This document shows positions 7,175-15,361 of a stretch of 21,772 nucleotides of DNA, piece after piece. Within the stretch, counting starts at the first letter, position 1. Each line of letters starts with the position of its first letter. The stretch is taken from the IMG/VR virus record IMGVR_UViG_3300034109_000923, positions 1-21,772 of that record. The stretch is one strand, 5' to 3'. The notes under the pieces were generated by a model. The model did no database searches, had not been told where the DNA came from, and was given only the letters and a program-made list of their open reading frames with translations. The DNA is from a virus. The translations under genes and the position numbers were made by a program.

Positions 7175-8295
7175 TATAGTTGGAATTGGATATAGTCTAC
7201 GTATTTGTAATGTTTGAGAATAGTTCGGTGTGAAGGTACTCGAATTACTCTACCTCTTGTGCTTGACAAGATTTGTGGAGCATACTCGTAAGATACGATG
7301 CTCCATCCTGGGTGGACACCTGCTGGGGAAGTTACCATAGCAGCTTCCTGGGTGGAAGGAAACTCTGGTTCATAGATGGTATCAAACTGATTGGTGGTTA
7401 CGATTACTTTCTTACCACCAATGTATTCAATTTCATCGTTTGGATTTGCAAGAGCTTCTGTTATATCCGAGAACTTAAAGTTAGGTTTGACTTCAAATTC
7501 AAGAGTCACTGGTACAGCTTGATACAAATCTCCCTCCCCAGAATAACCCATAAACATCACACTTCCTGGGGCGAAACCAAAGAAGGGTTTATTGTTAAGA
7601 CAGGTCATTAGTCTGGATAATCGACGAATGTACGAATACGTTAGCTTCGTCGGTGGCATGTACTGGGTGATTTGGAACTTGAAGGAACGAACGTAGACTT
7701 CTGCTCCTTCAATTCCATCTTCACTGTAACCAATGATTCCGTATGAACCGTTAGCATAAGGAAGTGCTTCTGTACTTGGTCGGTTCTTGGCTCTCTGACA
7801 TTCAACTACTCTAGCTTTTTGTATCTTCTCGGTGGTAACACTACCGTTAAAAGACACTTGAGTAAACTTGGTACTATTTTGTTCACCGTCAGAAGGCCCA
7901 GTTGCTCCACCAGAACCACCACCCTGGTTAGAACCGTTGTCGTCTGGAATGTCATAGGTTACTTTGATTTCCCATGTTGTCCAGTTGATTTGCTTGGCTG
8001 ACAAACTAGCACAATACAATAACTGATATTCTGTTTCACTAATGTAAAACATAAAGATCATTGGAACTACTCCGTAGAATATCGGGAGTAGTTGTTGTTG
8101 CATTACTTTGTCATCGTACAGCATTTCCAGGTCAGTTCCTGGGAGGTAGTGTGATTCTGCCCAGTCAACAAACCAGTCACTCGAAACTCTGAATACAAAG
8201 TCTTTTGTGACTGTTTGCCTGTTGATAGTGAAACTTCGTGATTCACCAAAAACTTCTTCGTAAACAATATCGTTTGGCCCAAAGTCACTAGGCAT
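7174..8295 (-). CDS. Putative baseplate or distal-tail protein, 373 aa
   Basis: I do not recognise the family by motif. The protein divides into two beta-rich parts joined by a Gly/Ser/Asn linker (about residues 123-138, with GGGSGG). A distal-tail or hub-like role is inferred from its place shortly after the tape measure, where siphoviruses encode Dit and Tal. The ATG is preceded by AGGAG at 7 bases, which overlaps the end of the 93-aa gene. Length fits a Dit-like protein with an insertion, but sequence evidence for it is lacking. Confidence 0.5.
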   Translation of the reverse strand: MPSDFGPNDIVYEEVFGESRSFTINRQTVTKDFVFRVSSDWFVDWAESHYLPGTDLEMLYDDKVMQQQLLPIFYGVVPMIFMFYISETEYQLLYCASLSAKQINWTTWEIKVTYDIPDDNGSNQGGGSGGATGPSDGEQNSTKFTQVSFNGSVTTEKIQKARVVECQRAKNRPSTEALPYANGSYGIIGYSEDGIEGAEVYVRSFKFQITQYMPPTKLTYSYIRRLSRLMTCLNNKPFFGFAPGSVMFMGYSGEGDLYQAVPVTLEFEVKPNFKFSDITEALANPNDEIEYIGGKKVIVTTNQFDTIYEPEFPSTQEAAMVTSPAGVHPGWSIVSYEYAPQILSSTRGRVIRVPSHRTILKHYKYVDYIQFQL

Positions 8296-8299
8296 TGTG

Positions 8300-8581
8300 C
8301 TACTCCTGGAAGTGTTGAGATTCCTCTACTAGAATCTGTTGAAGTTCTGGGCTGGACACAAAGTTGTACCGTTCTTTGAGATACGTGATTCCTTGTTGGC
8401 AATCAATATCCACGAAACCGAGCTTCTCACCAATGTTGTATGTCTTGATTGCCGGCACTTTTACTGGGGAGAATAGTGCTCGATAATCTTCATAGAACAT
8501 ACGAAAGGTAGGAGTCTTGTGTCGAGACAAGATAGAGAGCAATGCGTGTGCTATCTGGGTGCTTGCTTCGTTTGGTATCAT
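8300..8581 (-). CDS. Small tail-module protein, 93 aa
   Basis: Unrecognised. It starts within the tape-measure stop (ATGA overlap) and ends four bases before the next gene. The N-terminus is an amphipathic helix (STQIAHALLSIL), followed by a 'MFYEDYRALF' segment and a charged C-terminal helix ending ILVEESQHFQE. Position immediately after the tape measure suggests a small tail-tip adaptor. Complete coupling to both neighbours makes it a real gene. Confidence 0.6.
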   Translation of the reverse strand: MIPNEASTQIAHALLSILSRHKTPTFRMFYEDYRALFSPVKVPAIKTYNIGEKLGFVDIDCQQGITYLKERYNFVSSPELQQILVEESQHFQE

Positions 8582-11500
8582 CCGATTCCACCTTGTAATG
8601 AGAGTATTCGATTGGTTTCTTGTTGTTGTGCGACTTGTTCCTTGAGCAGATCTTCTTGCTTCTTGGTATCAGTTCGAAGAATTGCTCTGGTTGACATCGC
8701 ACTACCTGTGAGGGCTTGCAAGAACTTGGGAAGCTCTTGTTGCATCTGTTCTCCTGGGGTGGCTCTACCTGGTGCTCCTGGCATACCTGGACTACCTTGT
8801 TGGAGTTGATCCATAGCTTTGGCTCGTTCTTTCAGTTTCATATCAAGTGCTCCGATAAGACCTTCATAAGCCTGATCCATTCGGAAACTTGTACTTGCTG
8901 AACGATCGTTAGCTCTAGCTGCTTCTGCTGCTCGTTGTTTGGCTACTTCCTGGGGAGAGATAGCCATGATTTGTTCGAGTTGCTTGGCTCGCTGTTTACG
9001 TTCAGTTTCTAATGCCCCTCTTGCAGAGCTGGCACGCATTTCGGCTACTGATCGAGTTGCTGCGGCATCTGCTTGGATAGCTGCACCAGCTTGACCTGTT
9101 CCAGGAATACGACTAATTATTTGTCCGATGACTGATTGAAAGTCAGCAAGAAATGTTTGTAAAGTTTCAGTAAGAGAAATAATTCCCTTAAAGAAACCTG
9201 TGATAAACATATCGATGCCTTTAACGATTGTGGTAGCCATTGATGCCATACCACCGCCACCAGCACCGCCGTTCATGGCTCCAAAGATGTCACCGATTGA
9301 TGACATAATTGGAGAAGCCATAACACCAAGAGTCTTAGATACACCCTCAAAGATGCTCATAAAGATCACTTTAAGACCTTCGAAGATTTTCCTGAGGACG
9401 ATCCACATGTACTCAACATGGACTAGAAAAGTATTCCATGCTGCTACCAGTTGATTCTTGATGATGTCTACTAGACCCATGAATCCAGTTTGTAGAGCCT
9501 GTACCCCAACTCCTGCCTCCCCTTGTTGGAAAGCAGAGAAGGCTAGCTTGAACAAGTTCATTGCTGGGCCAGCATATGTAGCAACTTTACCAAGCTCACC
9601 AAAAGCACCAGAGATACCAGCACCCAAGGCTTTGAAAGCATTGACTACGGCAGGAATCTTATCTCCGAACAGTAGCAGGATATTAAATATCATGCCGACA
9701 AAGTTCCAAGAAAAAACAAACCGTGTAATTGATGCTGTTAACTTTAAGAACCCTATACCCAAGGTTAGAATTCCTTTACCAGACACAGCTGCTGTTCTAC
9801 CAATTACGCCTAGACCCTGCATCATGCCGGTCATTTGAGATTTCTTTGCTAAACCACCAGCAAGTGAGGCTGACTTTCTTGAAGCCAGCATTCGTTGTTT
9901 GTAGCCTGCTGCTGCTTGAGCATAAGGTGCAGGGTTAGCTCCACGTGCTTGTGCAGCAGCTGCTAGTGTTGATTGAAAACGATATTGCCGAGCCATTTGA
10001 GCAGCATGAAGGTTGTAACCTTTTTGTCGATTCTTGTAGAACTTTGTTTCTTGTCTGGTTTGAAGTCGTTCTCCAACAGCAGCACGTAATGCACTAAAAG
10101 ATGTCACTGCGTTTTGTCTTGCAGCAATTTGTCTTTTCATTTCAGAAAGTTTTGTGGTTCCTGAAATTAAAGATCGCATTCGTTTTCCTTGAGCTACTCG
10201 TTGCATAGCAGCAGCTGCTCCAGCAGGAGTTTTACCAGCTTGAGCTTTGGCCATAGCTATGTCCACAGCTTGCTGCAACTTAGCTACCTTTTGTTGTTGC
10301 TTCTTATAAGCAGCCATTTGAATAGCTATTTGCGATGGTGGTCTTTTTCCTGGGGTGAGTGCTTTACTTAGGTTTAGTAAAGATGTACCCATCAAGCCAC
10401 CCAATGACCGTAGTCCTTTACCAGCAGCAGTCAATCCACGGATAACTAGGGCTAGTCGTGATAGAGCAAATGATAGGGTGAGTGCTCCTACCATTGTGCC
10501 TGCGAAGATTACTGGGAGAGAGAGGAAGGTAGCTGCAAGTAGCTTATTCTTCTTCAACCATTCTTCGAACAGGGTGACGATGTAAGCACCCATGTTAAAG
10601 AGTGCAAGAAACTCACCTTCGACAAGTTTGCCGATTGTGATTTTGAGAGTCTCAAAAGCACTCGTTAAACGACGAACCGCACCACCTGGGCCTTCTTCCA
10701 TCTTAGCGGCAGCTAATCGAGATTCAGCACCAGCAAGTCTAATTGACTCGATGAACTTTTCGACTCGCTCGATTTCCTGGACGGAGGAAACTGCACGAGC
10801 ACCACGAATGTTGAAGATGTCTCCGAATAGTTCAGCTTTTTGAATCCGAGACATATTCTTAGTCAAGTTGAACAGCTCATACATTGTGGTGAGCAGGTCT
10901 TCATTCCCTTGAGCATCCGTTGATATTTTGAATGTAGGAAATGTCTGACGTAGCTTGTCTGAACTCTTAATCATGTTCAACAAAGCTGTATTCAAACTCG
11001 TACCAGCCAAGCTAGCTTTGAGTCCAGACTCTGACATCTGTACTAGGAAACCCAGTAACACAGGAAGTTTGATACCCAGGTTGCCAGCCGTACCAGAAGC
11101 ATACTTGAGTGATTCTCGAAGGTCTTGGATTTCAATTGTACCAAGACGGGTAGCCTTCACCATCTGGGAGGTTACGTTGGTGATGGTGTTCATTCGAGTT
11201 TCAAGACTATCGTTTTCCCCAAACATATTGAATGTTCGGACGACGTTAGCCAACATATCTGCTGACTCACCAAGAGCATAGCCAGTACCACGAGCAAAGT
11301 CGAGAGTACCTTGCAAGCTACCCTTGATTTCATCAACAGAGAAACCAGCTTGAGCAAGACTAACGGCAGCATCAGCAACTTCTTTAGAAGTGTATGCTGT
11401 TGTTCGACCGAGTTGCATAATGGTTGAACGAAGTCCAGCAATGTTGTTGGTTTGTTCTTGGGTGAGGTTTCCAAAGTATCCTAGCTTAACTGTAAGGTTA

Positions 11501-11727
11501 AGCATTTGATCTTCAAACGAAGTAAAGTCTTTAATGGTTCCACGAACAGCTAAGCCAGTAACAAATAAGCCACCAGCAGCACTTGTGGATAGGTTGCGGA
11601 GAGAACGAGAGGCTTTCATAATCTGAGAGGACAAGCCGCTGGTTAGCTTGCTGAACTGCATCGTTGCACGATCAGTAAGTTCTACAACGATAACTGCTTT
11701 ACCTGCTTGAATACTTTGGCGACTCAT
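8578..11727 (-). CDS. Tail tape measure protein, TP901 type, 1049 aa
   Basis: Tape measure proteins set tail length and fill the tube. Residues about 70-350 match the TP901-type core: 'FEDQM', 'TTAYTSKEVADAAVSLAQAG', 'MLANVVRTFNMFG' and 'MSESGLKASLAGTSLNTAL'. A hydrophobic stretch at about 397-430 and a second around 650-710 are possible membrane-inserting segments, typical of the family. The middle is Ala/Gln/Lys-rich and probably coiled. The C-terminus has a collagen-like GSPGMPGAPG run, then Gln-rich helix. The ATG overlaps the stop of the frameshifted chaperone frame (TAATG), with AAGGA 8 bases upstream. Its size predicts a long flexible tail. Confidence 0.9.
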   Translation of the reverse strand: MSRQSIQAGKAVIVVELTDRATMQFSKLTSGLSSQIMKASRSLRNLSTSAAGGLFVTGLAVRGTIKDFTSFEDQMLNLTVKLGYFGNLTQEQTNNIAGLRSTIMQLGRTTAYTSKEVADAAVSLAQAGFSVDEIKGSLQGTLDFARGTGYALGESADMLANVVRTFNMFGENDSLETRMNTITNVTSQMVKATRLGTIEIQDLRESLKYASGTAGNLGIKLPVLLGFLVQMSESGLKASLAGTSLNTALLNMIKSSDKLRQTFPTFKISTDAQGNEDLLTTMYELFNLTKNMSRIQKAELFGDIFNIRGARAVSSVQEIERVEKFIESIRLAGAESRLAAAKMEEGPGGAVRRLTSAFETLKITIGKLVEGEFLALFNMGAYIVTLFEEWLKKNKLLAATFLSLPVIFAGTMVGALTLSFALSRLALVIRGLTAAGKGLRSLGGLMGTSLLNLSKALTPGKRPPSQIAIQMAAYKKQQQKVAKLQQAVDIAMAKAQAGKTPAGAAAAMQRVAQGKRMRSLISGTTKLSEMKRQIAARQNAVTSFSALRAAVGERLQTRQETKFYKNRQKGYNLHAAQMARQYRFQSTLAAAAQARGANPAPYAQAAAGYKQRMLASRKSASLAGGLAKKSQMTGMMQGLGVIGRTAAVSGKGILTLGIGFLKLTASITRFVFSWNFVGMIFNILLLFGDKIPAVVNAFKALGAGISGAFGELGKVATYAGPAMNLFKLAFSAFQQGEAGVGVQALQTGFMGLVDIIKNQLVAAWNTFLVHVEYMWIVLRKIFEGLKVIFMSIFEGVSKTLGVMASPIMSSIGDIFGAMNGGAGGGGMASMATTIVKGIDMFITGFFKGIISLTETLQTFLADFQSVIGQIISRIPGTGQAGAAIQADAAATRSVAEMRASSARGALETERKQRAKQLEQIMAISPQEVAKQRAAEAARANDRSASTSFRMDQAYEGLIGALDMKLKERAKAMDQLQQGSPGMPGAPGRATPGEQMQQELPKFLQALTGSAMSTRAILRTDTKKQEDLLKEQVAQQQETNRILSLQGGIG

Positions 11728-12364
11728 TAGTAATTTCCTTTCGCAACCATTCCTTCAACTGCTGCTCTTAACTGTGCTGCACCAGAACCTTTAGCTTTGC
11801 TTCGGCTCTTGATTCTCTGGGGGAGGAGTTCATTGCTTTGTGCTGAACATGCCCAATTGATTTGGTCTCGTTCACTAGCAATCAACTCGATGTACATGAT
11901 TTCTCCAAGAGTCTTGGAGTTTATGTCGATTCCTCTGGATTCTGCTCTGAAAGCGACCTCGATGATTTGTCCATATCGAGACTCAACTGTTTCATCTCTC
12001 GTTTCAGCACCTTCCAGATTTCCAGCAAGACCCCCTTCTTCTGGGGGCTTGAAAAATTTACGATGGCACTCCAGAATGTTTCTCGGAAGTTTTCGATAGC
12101 TTCTGGTTCACTGTCGAGTAGTTCGAGAAACTTGTCCCAATCGTAAGTAACTTGTGATTCAAGGAAGAACCAGCACAGTCGAAGTGCAAGGTCATCGTCG
12201 ACTAGGATGCGGTGAGTTGTTGCCTGGGTGAGTTGTTCATCTACAAACAACTTGAGGATTTCGATGTTGAACTTTTCTGGGAGAGTGTTGTACGCCAATG
12301 ACCACGTGATGACGATTGGATACGATTTCTCATTGAACGAAAACTTGCTGACGGTCTTAGACAT
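11727..12364 (-). CDS. Tail assembly chaperone, -1 frameshift product (GT-type), 212 aa
   Basis: Translation starts at 12364 and follows the 147-aa frame for 104 codons to the heptamer AAATTTT at 12053-12059 (zero frame A-AAT-TTT). It then moves to the -1 frame, which stays open for 108 codons and stops at TAA 11729-11727, overlapping the tape-measure ATG. The -1 extension begins FKPPEEGG and contains YGQIIEVAFRAESRG and YIELIASERDQINWA, credible protein rather than noise. Five bases after the heptamer, CCCCC (12047-12043) can pair with GGGGG (12035-12031) around a 7-base loop. Gene order, overlap and ratio control match lambda G/GT, where the long form recruits the tape measure and tail tube. 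The heptamer differs from lambda's GGGAAAG. Confidence 0.82.
11921..12364 (-). CDS. Tail assembly chaperone, unshifted product (G-type), 147 aa
   Basis: This is the short chaperone form, sharing residues 1-104 with the frameshift product. The N-terminus, 'FSFNEKSYPIVITWSLAYNTLPE', is a strand pair, followed by a mostly helical region rich in Trp, Leu and acidic residues, as in siphovirus chaperones upstream of the tape measure. Its own C-terminal tail after the slip site (SSPQKKG to NPEEST) is Lys/Glu/Ser-rich. It is expected to be non-structural and absent from virions. Two hairpins lie in the 148 bases upstream, a sensible way to lower its output relative to the tail tube gene. Confidence 0.78.
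   Translation of the reverse strand: MSKTVSKFSFNEKSYPIVITWSLAYNTLPEKFNIEILKLFVDEQLTQATTHRILVDDDLALRLCWFFLESQVTYDWDKFLELLDSEPEAIENFRETFWSAIVNFSSPQKKGVLLEIWKVLKREMKQLSLDMDKSSRSLSEQNPEEST
12031..12059 (-). promoter_or_regulatory. Programmed -1 ribosomal frameshift signal
   Basis: The slippery heptamer AAATTTT is at 12053-12059, in frame as A-AAT-TTT. The spacer is TCAAG, then a 5-bp C5/G5 stem with loop AGAAGAA. The stem can extend by CAAG/CTTG (12048-12051 and 12026-12029) past a bulged T at 12030. Confidence 0.8.
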
Positions 12365-12404
12365 GATGTCTCCAAAAGAGGGTAAAAATACGGGTATTCA
12401 GACG

Positions 12405-12506
12405 ACTATCCTATGACTCACAAGGATTACAACTAGACAGATGTAATCGGTAGAGTCATAGGATAGTAATGTTTAACAGAGAGAATAAATTTATAAGTTT
12501 ATTCTC
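12405..12506 (-). promoter_or_regulatory. Two intergenic hairpins between tail tube and chaperone genes
   Basis: One is an AT-rich 9-bp stem (GAGAATAAA 12481-12489, TTTATTCTC 12498-12506) just after the tail tube stop. The other is a perfect 15-bp stem (12405-12419 and 12453-12467) enclosing a second 7-bp stem, GATTACA/TGTAATC (12425-12431, 12442-12448). There is no long T run, so attenuation, RNase protection or processing of the abundant tube mRNA is more likely than full termination. Confidence 0.7.
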
Positions 12507-12512
12507 GGTTTC

Positions 12513-13346
12513 TTAGACGTTCTTGACAATGTTGTCAAGAGCTTCTAGCAAAGCTGCTCGATTGAATCCACCCAAACCAACTGGGTTAGCCTTGAATCGT
12601 CGTGACGACCGTGGTCGGTTTTCTGGGGGGATTGGACTTGCGTCGACAAAACTGATAAGCAGATCATCGACTGTTGCTTCACCGAGGAACTTCAACAGTG
12701 GGCCGACCGAAGTGAAAACTTCTTCTGCGGTTGTACGGTTGATAGCTTGGTAGATCGAGTGTGCTTTGATTTCTTCGGCCAATGATCGAATATCCAAAGC
12801 AGCAAAAGCACCAGGATCGTAGGTTGCAAGTGTTCCTGCGGTGGCAACTTTAACTGGAGTGATCTTGCAACCAGACTTAACACAAGCTGCTGGTTTGAGC
12901 TTGAAGTTTTGCTTTGGTGCTCCGGTTTCTGGGGCGGTGATAGATCGGTCGAAGTTACGGAACTTTCCTTTGAAACCGACGTTGCCGACTTCGGTCAAGT
13001 ACCCGGTCAGAGCCAAGAAGTTTCTTGCGTATGCTCCTGGGCGGGCTGAGTTGACGTAGATGTATCCTTCGTAAGCTGGATCAACTACTTGCTCCCCAGA
13101 GATTTCCAAGTCACTCTTGGATTCGCTGTATTGCTTGTAAAACATGTCTGGGTCACGAACCGACAATTCTTCTTCGTCGTCGGTGTCGTTGATTGACAAA
13201 TCTCCTGTGATTCCCTTGTGGTAAACCCACACTGGAGTGGTACAAGATGAACCACCTGCGGTCGAAGGATCATCAGCAGTATCGTAGTACAACGATACTT
13301 CTGAGCCTTTCTTGTCGCAATTTGTAAGATCGGTAAGTCCTGGCAT
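12513..13346 (-). CDS. Putative major tail tube protein, 277 aa
   Basis: The call rests on position: directly after the neck/tail-completion genes and before the tail assembly chaperone and tape measure, where siphoviruses encode the tube subunit. The sequence suits it: Thr/Asp-rich N-terminus, beta-rich middle (GYIYVNSARPGAYARNFLAL; GNVGFKGKFRNFDRS) and no membrane segment. Its length is within the range for tube proteins carrying an extra domain. The start has AAGGA about 9 bases upstream. The hairpins just after its stop fit a high-copy transcript. No specific family motif is recognised. Confidence 0.6.
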   Translation of the reverse strand: MPGLTDLTNCDKKGSEVSLYYDTADDPSTAGGSSCTTPVWVYHKGITGDLSINDTDDEEELSVRDPDMFYKQYSESKSDLEISGEQVVDPAYEGYIYVNSARPGAYARNFLALTGYLTEVGNVGFKGKFRNFDRSITAPETGAPKQNFKLKPAACVKSGCKITPVKVATAGTLATYDPGAFAALDIRSLAEEIKAHSIYQAINRTTAEEVFTSVGPLLKFLGEATVDDLLISFVDASPIPPENRPRSSRRFKANPVGLGGFNRAALLEALDNIVKNV

Positions 13347-13363
13347 AAGGAATTGTCCTTGTG

Positions 13364-13798
13364 TTAGAAGTTGAACTGTCGAGCCAATCCTACCTTGAAC
13401 TCTTTAGCGATTGCACCACGAGCAGTTAGTTGCTTGAGGGTGTGCCCCATGTAAGATCGTTCAGGATAGGAGTAGTATGTAAACTGGCTGAAAAATGTTC
13501 CACCAAACTCGTGAATGTGTGGAACAGGTTGATTGAAAAAGTCGCTACTTGGAAACTTAACAGGCCCGATGATTGCGGCATCACCGTAAACAACAAACTC
13601 GATGATCCGTAATCCACCACGAGTCTTGGCAAACGGCGGATTTCCTGGGGAGGAGGTTTGTTTGCTGATCTTGAGTGTTCGGATGGATGCACCACGAATG
13701 AGTGCTGCTGTTCTAAACAAACCTTGTTTCTTACCTCGATCAACACGAGTGTTGAACTTTTGTAGGTAGAACAGTGATCGAGCAACAAACTTAAACAT
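13364..13798 (-). CDS. Neck / tail-completion protein, HK97 gp10-like, 144 aa
   Basis: I take the ATG at 13798, which follows the previous stop at 13800 with no gap; a longer frame back to 13885 only overlaps the upstream gene. A basic N-terminal helix (MFKFVARSLFYLQKFNTRVDRG) leads to a strand-rich region. The segment 'PVPHIHEFGGTFF' is close to the 'HEFGG' pattern common in HK97 gp10-type head-tail or tail-completion proteins. Position before the tube gene fits a gpZ-like role at the neck. Confidence 0.65.
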   Translation of the reverse strand: MFKFVARSLFYLQKFNTRVDRGKKQGLFRTAALIRGASIRTLKISKQTSSPGNPPFAKTRGGLRIIEFVVYGDAAIIGPVKFPSSDFFNQPVPHIHEFGGTFFSQFTYYSYPERSYMGHTLKQLTARGAIAKEFKVGLARQFNF

Positions 13799-13799
13799 G

Positions 13800-14267
13800 C
13801 TAGCAGACCTGTGTTGCGAAAGTAAACTCGGTCGATGACAAGAAGGTTCTTTGATTGAGTTCGATCTCAACTGGTGGTTGAGCATCGACGTTACTAAGGT
13901 TGTAAGGTTCCCACTCCTTACGACAAATAGCTAAGTCGATTCGTTCTCGAAGGTCTAATACTTTTCTGACTTCTTGCCAGTCTGTTACGTCGTTCTTGCT
14001 AAACGAAGTAAATGGAACTAAGAGAGTTACAGAGATTAGTGGTTGAGAAGCTATCGAAACTTTTCTATGCCGACCAGTCGAAGAATCCATTGAGATTCCA
14101 GTAAACAACGGCATCACGTACAACTTGTTTCCAGACGACTGACGAACCTTTTCAGGATCGAGTGCTGTTTCTGCTGTAACGTAAGTACCGAGCTTATAGT
14201 CACCCCACGTTGTTCCTGGGAGGGAGTTGAGGTAGGATGCTATTGATTCGGCTAGTTCGGCTAACAT
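13800..14267 (-). CDS. Putative tail terminator / neck protein, 155 aa
   Basis: The protein starts with an amphipathic helix (LAELAESIASYLNSL) and continues with beta-strands (KLYVMPLFTGISM; PLISVTLLVPF) and a charged helix (EVRKVLDLRERIDLAI). This layout resembles tail-terminator or minor tail proteins of siphoviruses, but no decisive motif is present. Its ATG overlaps the previous stop by 7 bases, and the next gene starts immediately after its stop. Order in the neck cluster supports the assignment. Confidence 0.55.
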   Translation of the reverse strand: MLAELAESIASYLNSLPGTTWGDYKLGTYVTAETALDPEKVRQSSGNKLYVMPLFTGISMDSSTGRHRKVSIASQPLISVTLLVPFTSFSKNDVTDWQEVRKVLDLRERIDLAICRKEWEPYNLSNVDAQPPVEIELNQRTFLSSTEFTFATQVC

Positions 14268-14623
14268 GAAGAACCTTTCTCGTTCATCACTAATACTGTG
14301 CGACGGTGTTCACCATCGTTGTAGAAGTAAGAACCTTTTGCATCGAGGACGAGTTCATAAGTCACGTTGGTAGCGGGGTTGATAACTTGTAGTCCTCGAA
14401 CCGGAATAATTTCGTACTTGGCAAGCTCCTGGGTGGGAACCATAATATGGAATCTAGGAGCTTGCACTTTAACTGCTGCGGAATCAAATAAGTGCTTGCA
14501 CTCGGAGATAGTACCCATTATTCGAAACTGGGGCTGGCCAGGATAACCAATGAGCAACTCAACATCAGTGAATTGTTCTGCTTGTTTATACAAGAAATCC
14601 AGCCCCCAGGAAAGAATATTCAT
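14261..14623 (-). CDS. Putative head-completion / head-tail joining protein, 120 aa
   Basis: The open frame extends back to 14749, but that part lies inside the decoration gene; the ATG at 14623 has GGAG 6 bases upstream and clears the previous stop, so I choose it. The protein has an N-terminal helix and a strand-rich body: VELLIGYPGQPQFRIMGT, FHIMVPTQELAKYEIIPVRG, and a C-terminal hairpin ending 'RRTVLVMNEKG'. Many small head-completion (FII-like) proteins have this size, position and beta character. The family is not proven. Confidence 0.55.
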   Translation of the reverse strand: MNILSWGLDFLYKQAEQFTDVELLIGYPGQPQFRIMGTISECKHLFDSAAVKVQAPRFHIMVPTQELAKYEIIPVRGLQVINPATNVTYELVLDAKGSYFYNDGEHRRTVLVMNEKGSSC

Positions 14624-14642
14624 AACTATCTCCAAGACGCAC

Positions 14643-15149
14643 TTAGTTGAAGGTTGTAACCGTTCCGATTGCTGGGGAAGGTTCTGCACTATGCAGCACT
14701 CGAACCGATGTTGCACCAGATGGAGCAGCAATTGCTTTGTTGGAACCATTCAAGGTAACTGCACCACCTGGGATGACCGCAGTACCGAGAATGAAACCAT
14801 TGGTTGGAGCAGTACGAACAGCACCACCAACAGCACTTGTTGCAACAGAAGCAACGTCGTAACTCCACCATACGGTGTCGTTTTGGAGGATGTCAGCAGC
14901 AAGAGTACCACCGATTCTGGCTTCAACAAGCCAGTCCATAACCAGTGTACCTTGTGTTCCTGGGAGGATGACTGACTGAGCAATCCCAACTCGACCACCG
15001 AACAAGACTGGTTCACCTTGAAGAATGGTGCTGCCAGTGGTGTTGTAGTAGTTGACGGAGATTGCTCCACCTTGTTTCTTTACGCAAGGTGCATCGTACC
15101 TTTCCAGCATCACTGGATCGGCAACTCGGTTTGGAGTCGAAATAGGCAT
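14643..15149 (-). CDS. Capsid decoration (cement) protein, DUF2190 type, 168 aa
   Basis: Sequence features match DUF2190 proteins, which coat and stabilise capsids: 'ILQGEPVLFGGRVGIAQ', a VEARIGG-like strand, 'NDTVWWSYD', 'GFILGTAVIPGGAV', and a closing 'TSVRVLHS'. The N-terminal 35 residues are an extra basic arm. It follows the capsid gene after a 212-base gap that holds a nested stem structure. The ATG at 15149 has AAGGA about 9 bases upstream. A high copy number on the capsid is expected. Confidence 0.72.
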   Translation of the reverse strand: MPISTPNRVADPVMLERYDAPCVKKQGGAISVNYYNTTGSTILQGEPVLFGGRVGIAQSVILPGTQGTLVMDWLVEARIGGTLAADILQNDTVWWSYDVASVATSAVGGAVRTAPTNGFILGTAVIPGGAVTLNGSNKAIAAPSGATSVRVLHSAEPSPAIGTVTTFN

Positions 15150-15182
15150 AACTGTGTTTCCTTGTGGAAGTTGTTCATGAAA

Positions 15183-15294
15183 AGCTCACGGACTAAGGTC
15201 TAGGTTGGAGAGTATTTTATTATCCCAAGTTGCTAAGGAGGAAACAACTTGGTCTGCTCTGTTAAACTCTCCTAGACTGCTTTGTCCGTGAGCT
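15183..15294 (-). promoter_or_regulatory. Three-tier nested stem in the leader of the decoration gene
   Basis: The outer stem AGCTCACGGAC/GTCCGTGAGCT (15183-15193, 15284-15294, 11 bp) encloses GGAGAGT/ACTCTCC (15207-15213, 15266-15272), with TCTA/TAGA outside it, and CCAAGTTG/CAACTTGG (15225-15232, 15245-15252). The terminal loop in the minus-strand RNA reads TTTCCTCCTTAG. It lies 34 bases before the start codon. The outer stem is followed by only TTTTC, so it may be a weak terminator, a processing site, or a translational control element. Confidence 0.7.
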
Positions 15295-15361
15295 GAATGT
15301 TGGTTCGGCTTACAGAGCTAAGCTGATAGGTGTCAGCGATGATGTCAAGCAACAGCTAGTC

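Noticed and set aside
13799-13885. Upstream extension of the gp10-like gene
   Set aside because: Overlaps the preceding gene; the ATG at 13798 directly after its stop fits the tight packing of the operon.
14624-14749. Upstream extension of the 120-aa head-completion gene
   Set aside because: It lies inside the decoration gene in another frame; the ATG at 14623 has a good ribosome site and clears the previous stop.
15233-15244. Plus-strand Shine-Dalgarno (AAGGAGG) as start of a plus-strand gene
   Set aside because: No start codon or lasting open frame follows at a suitable distance; the sequence is better read as the loop of the minus-strand RNA structure.
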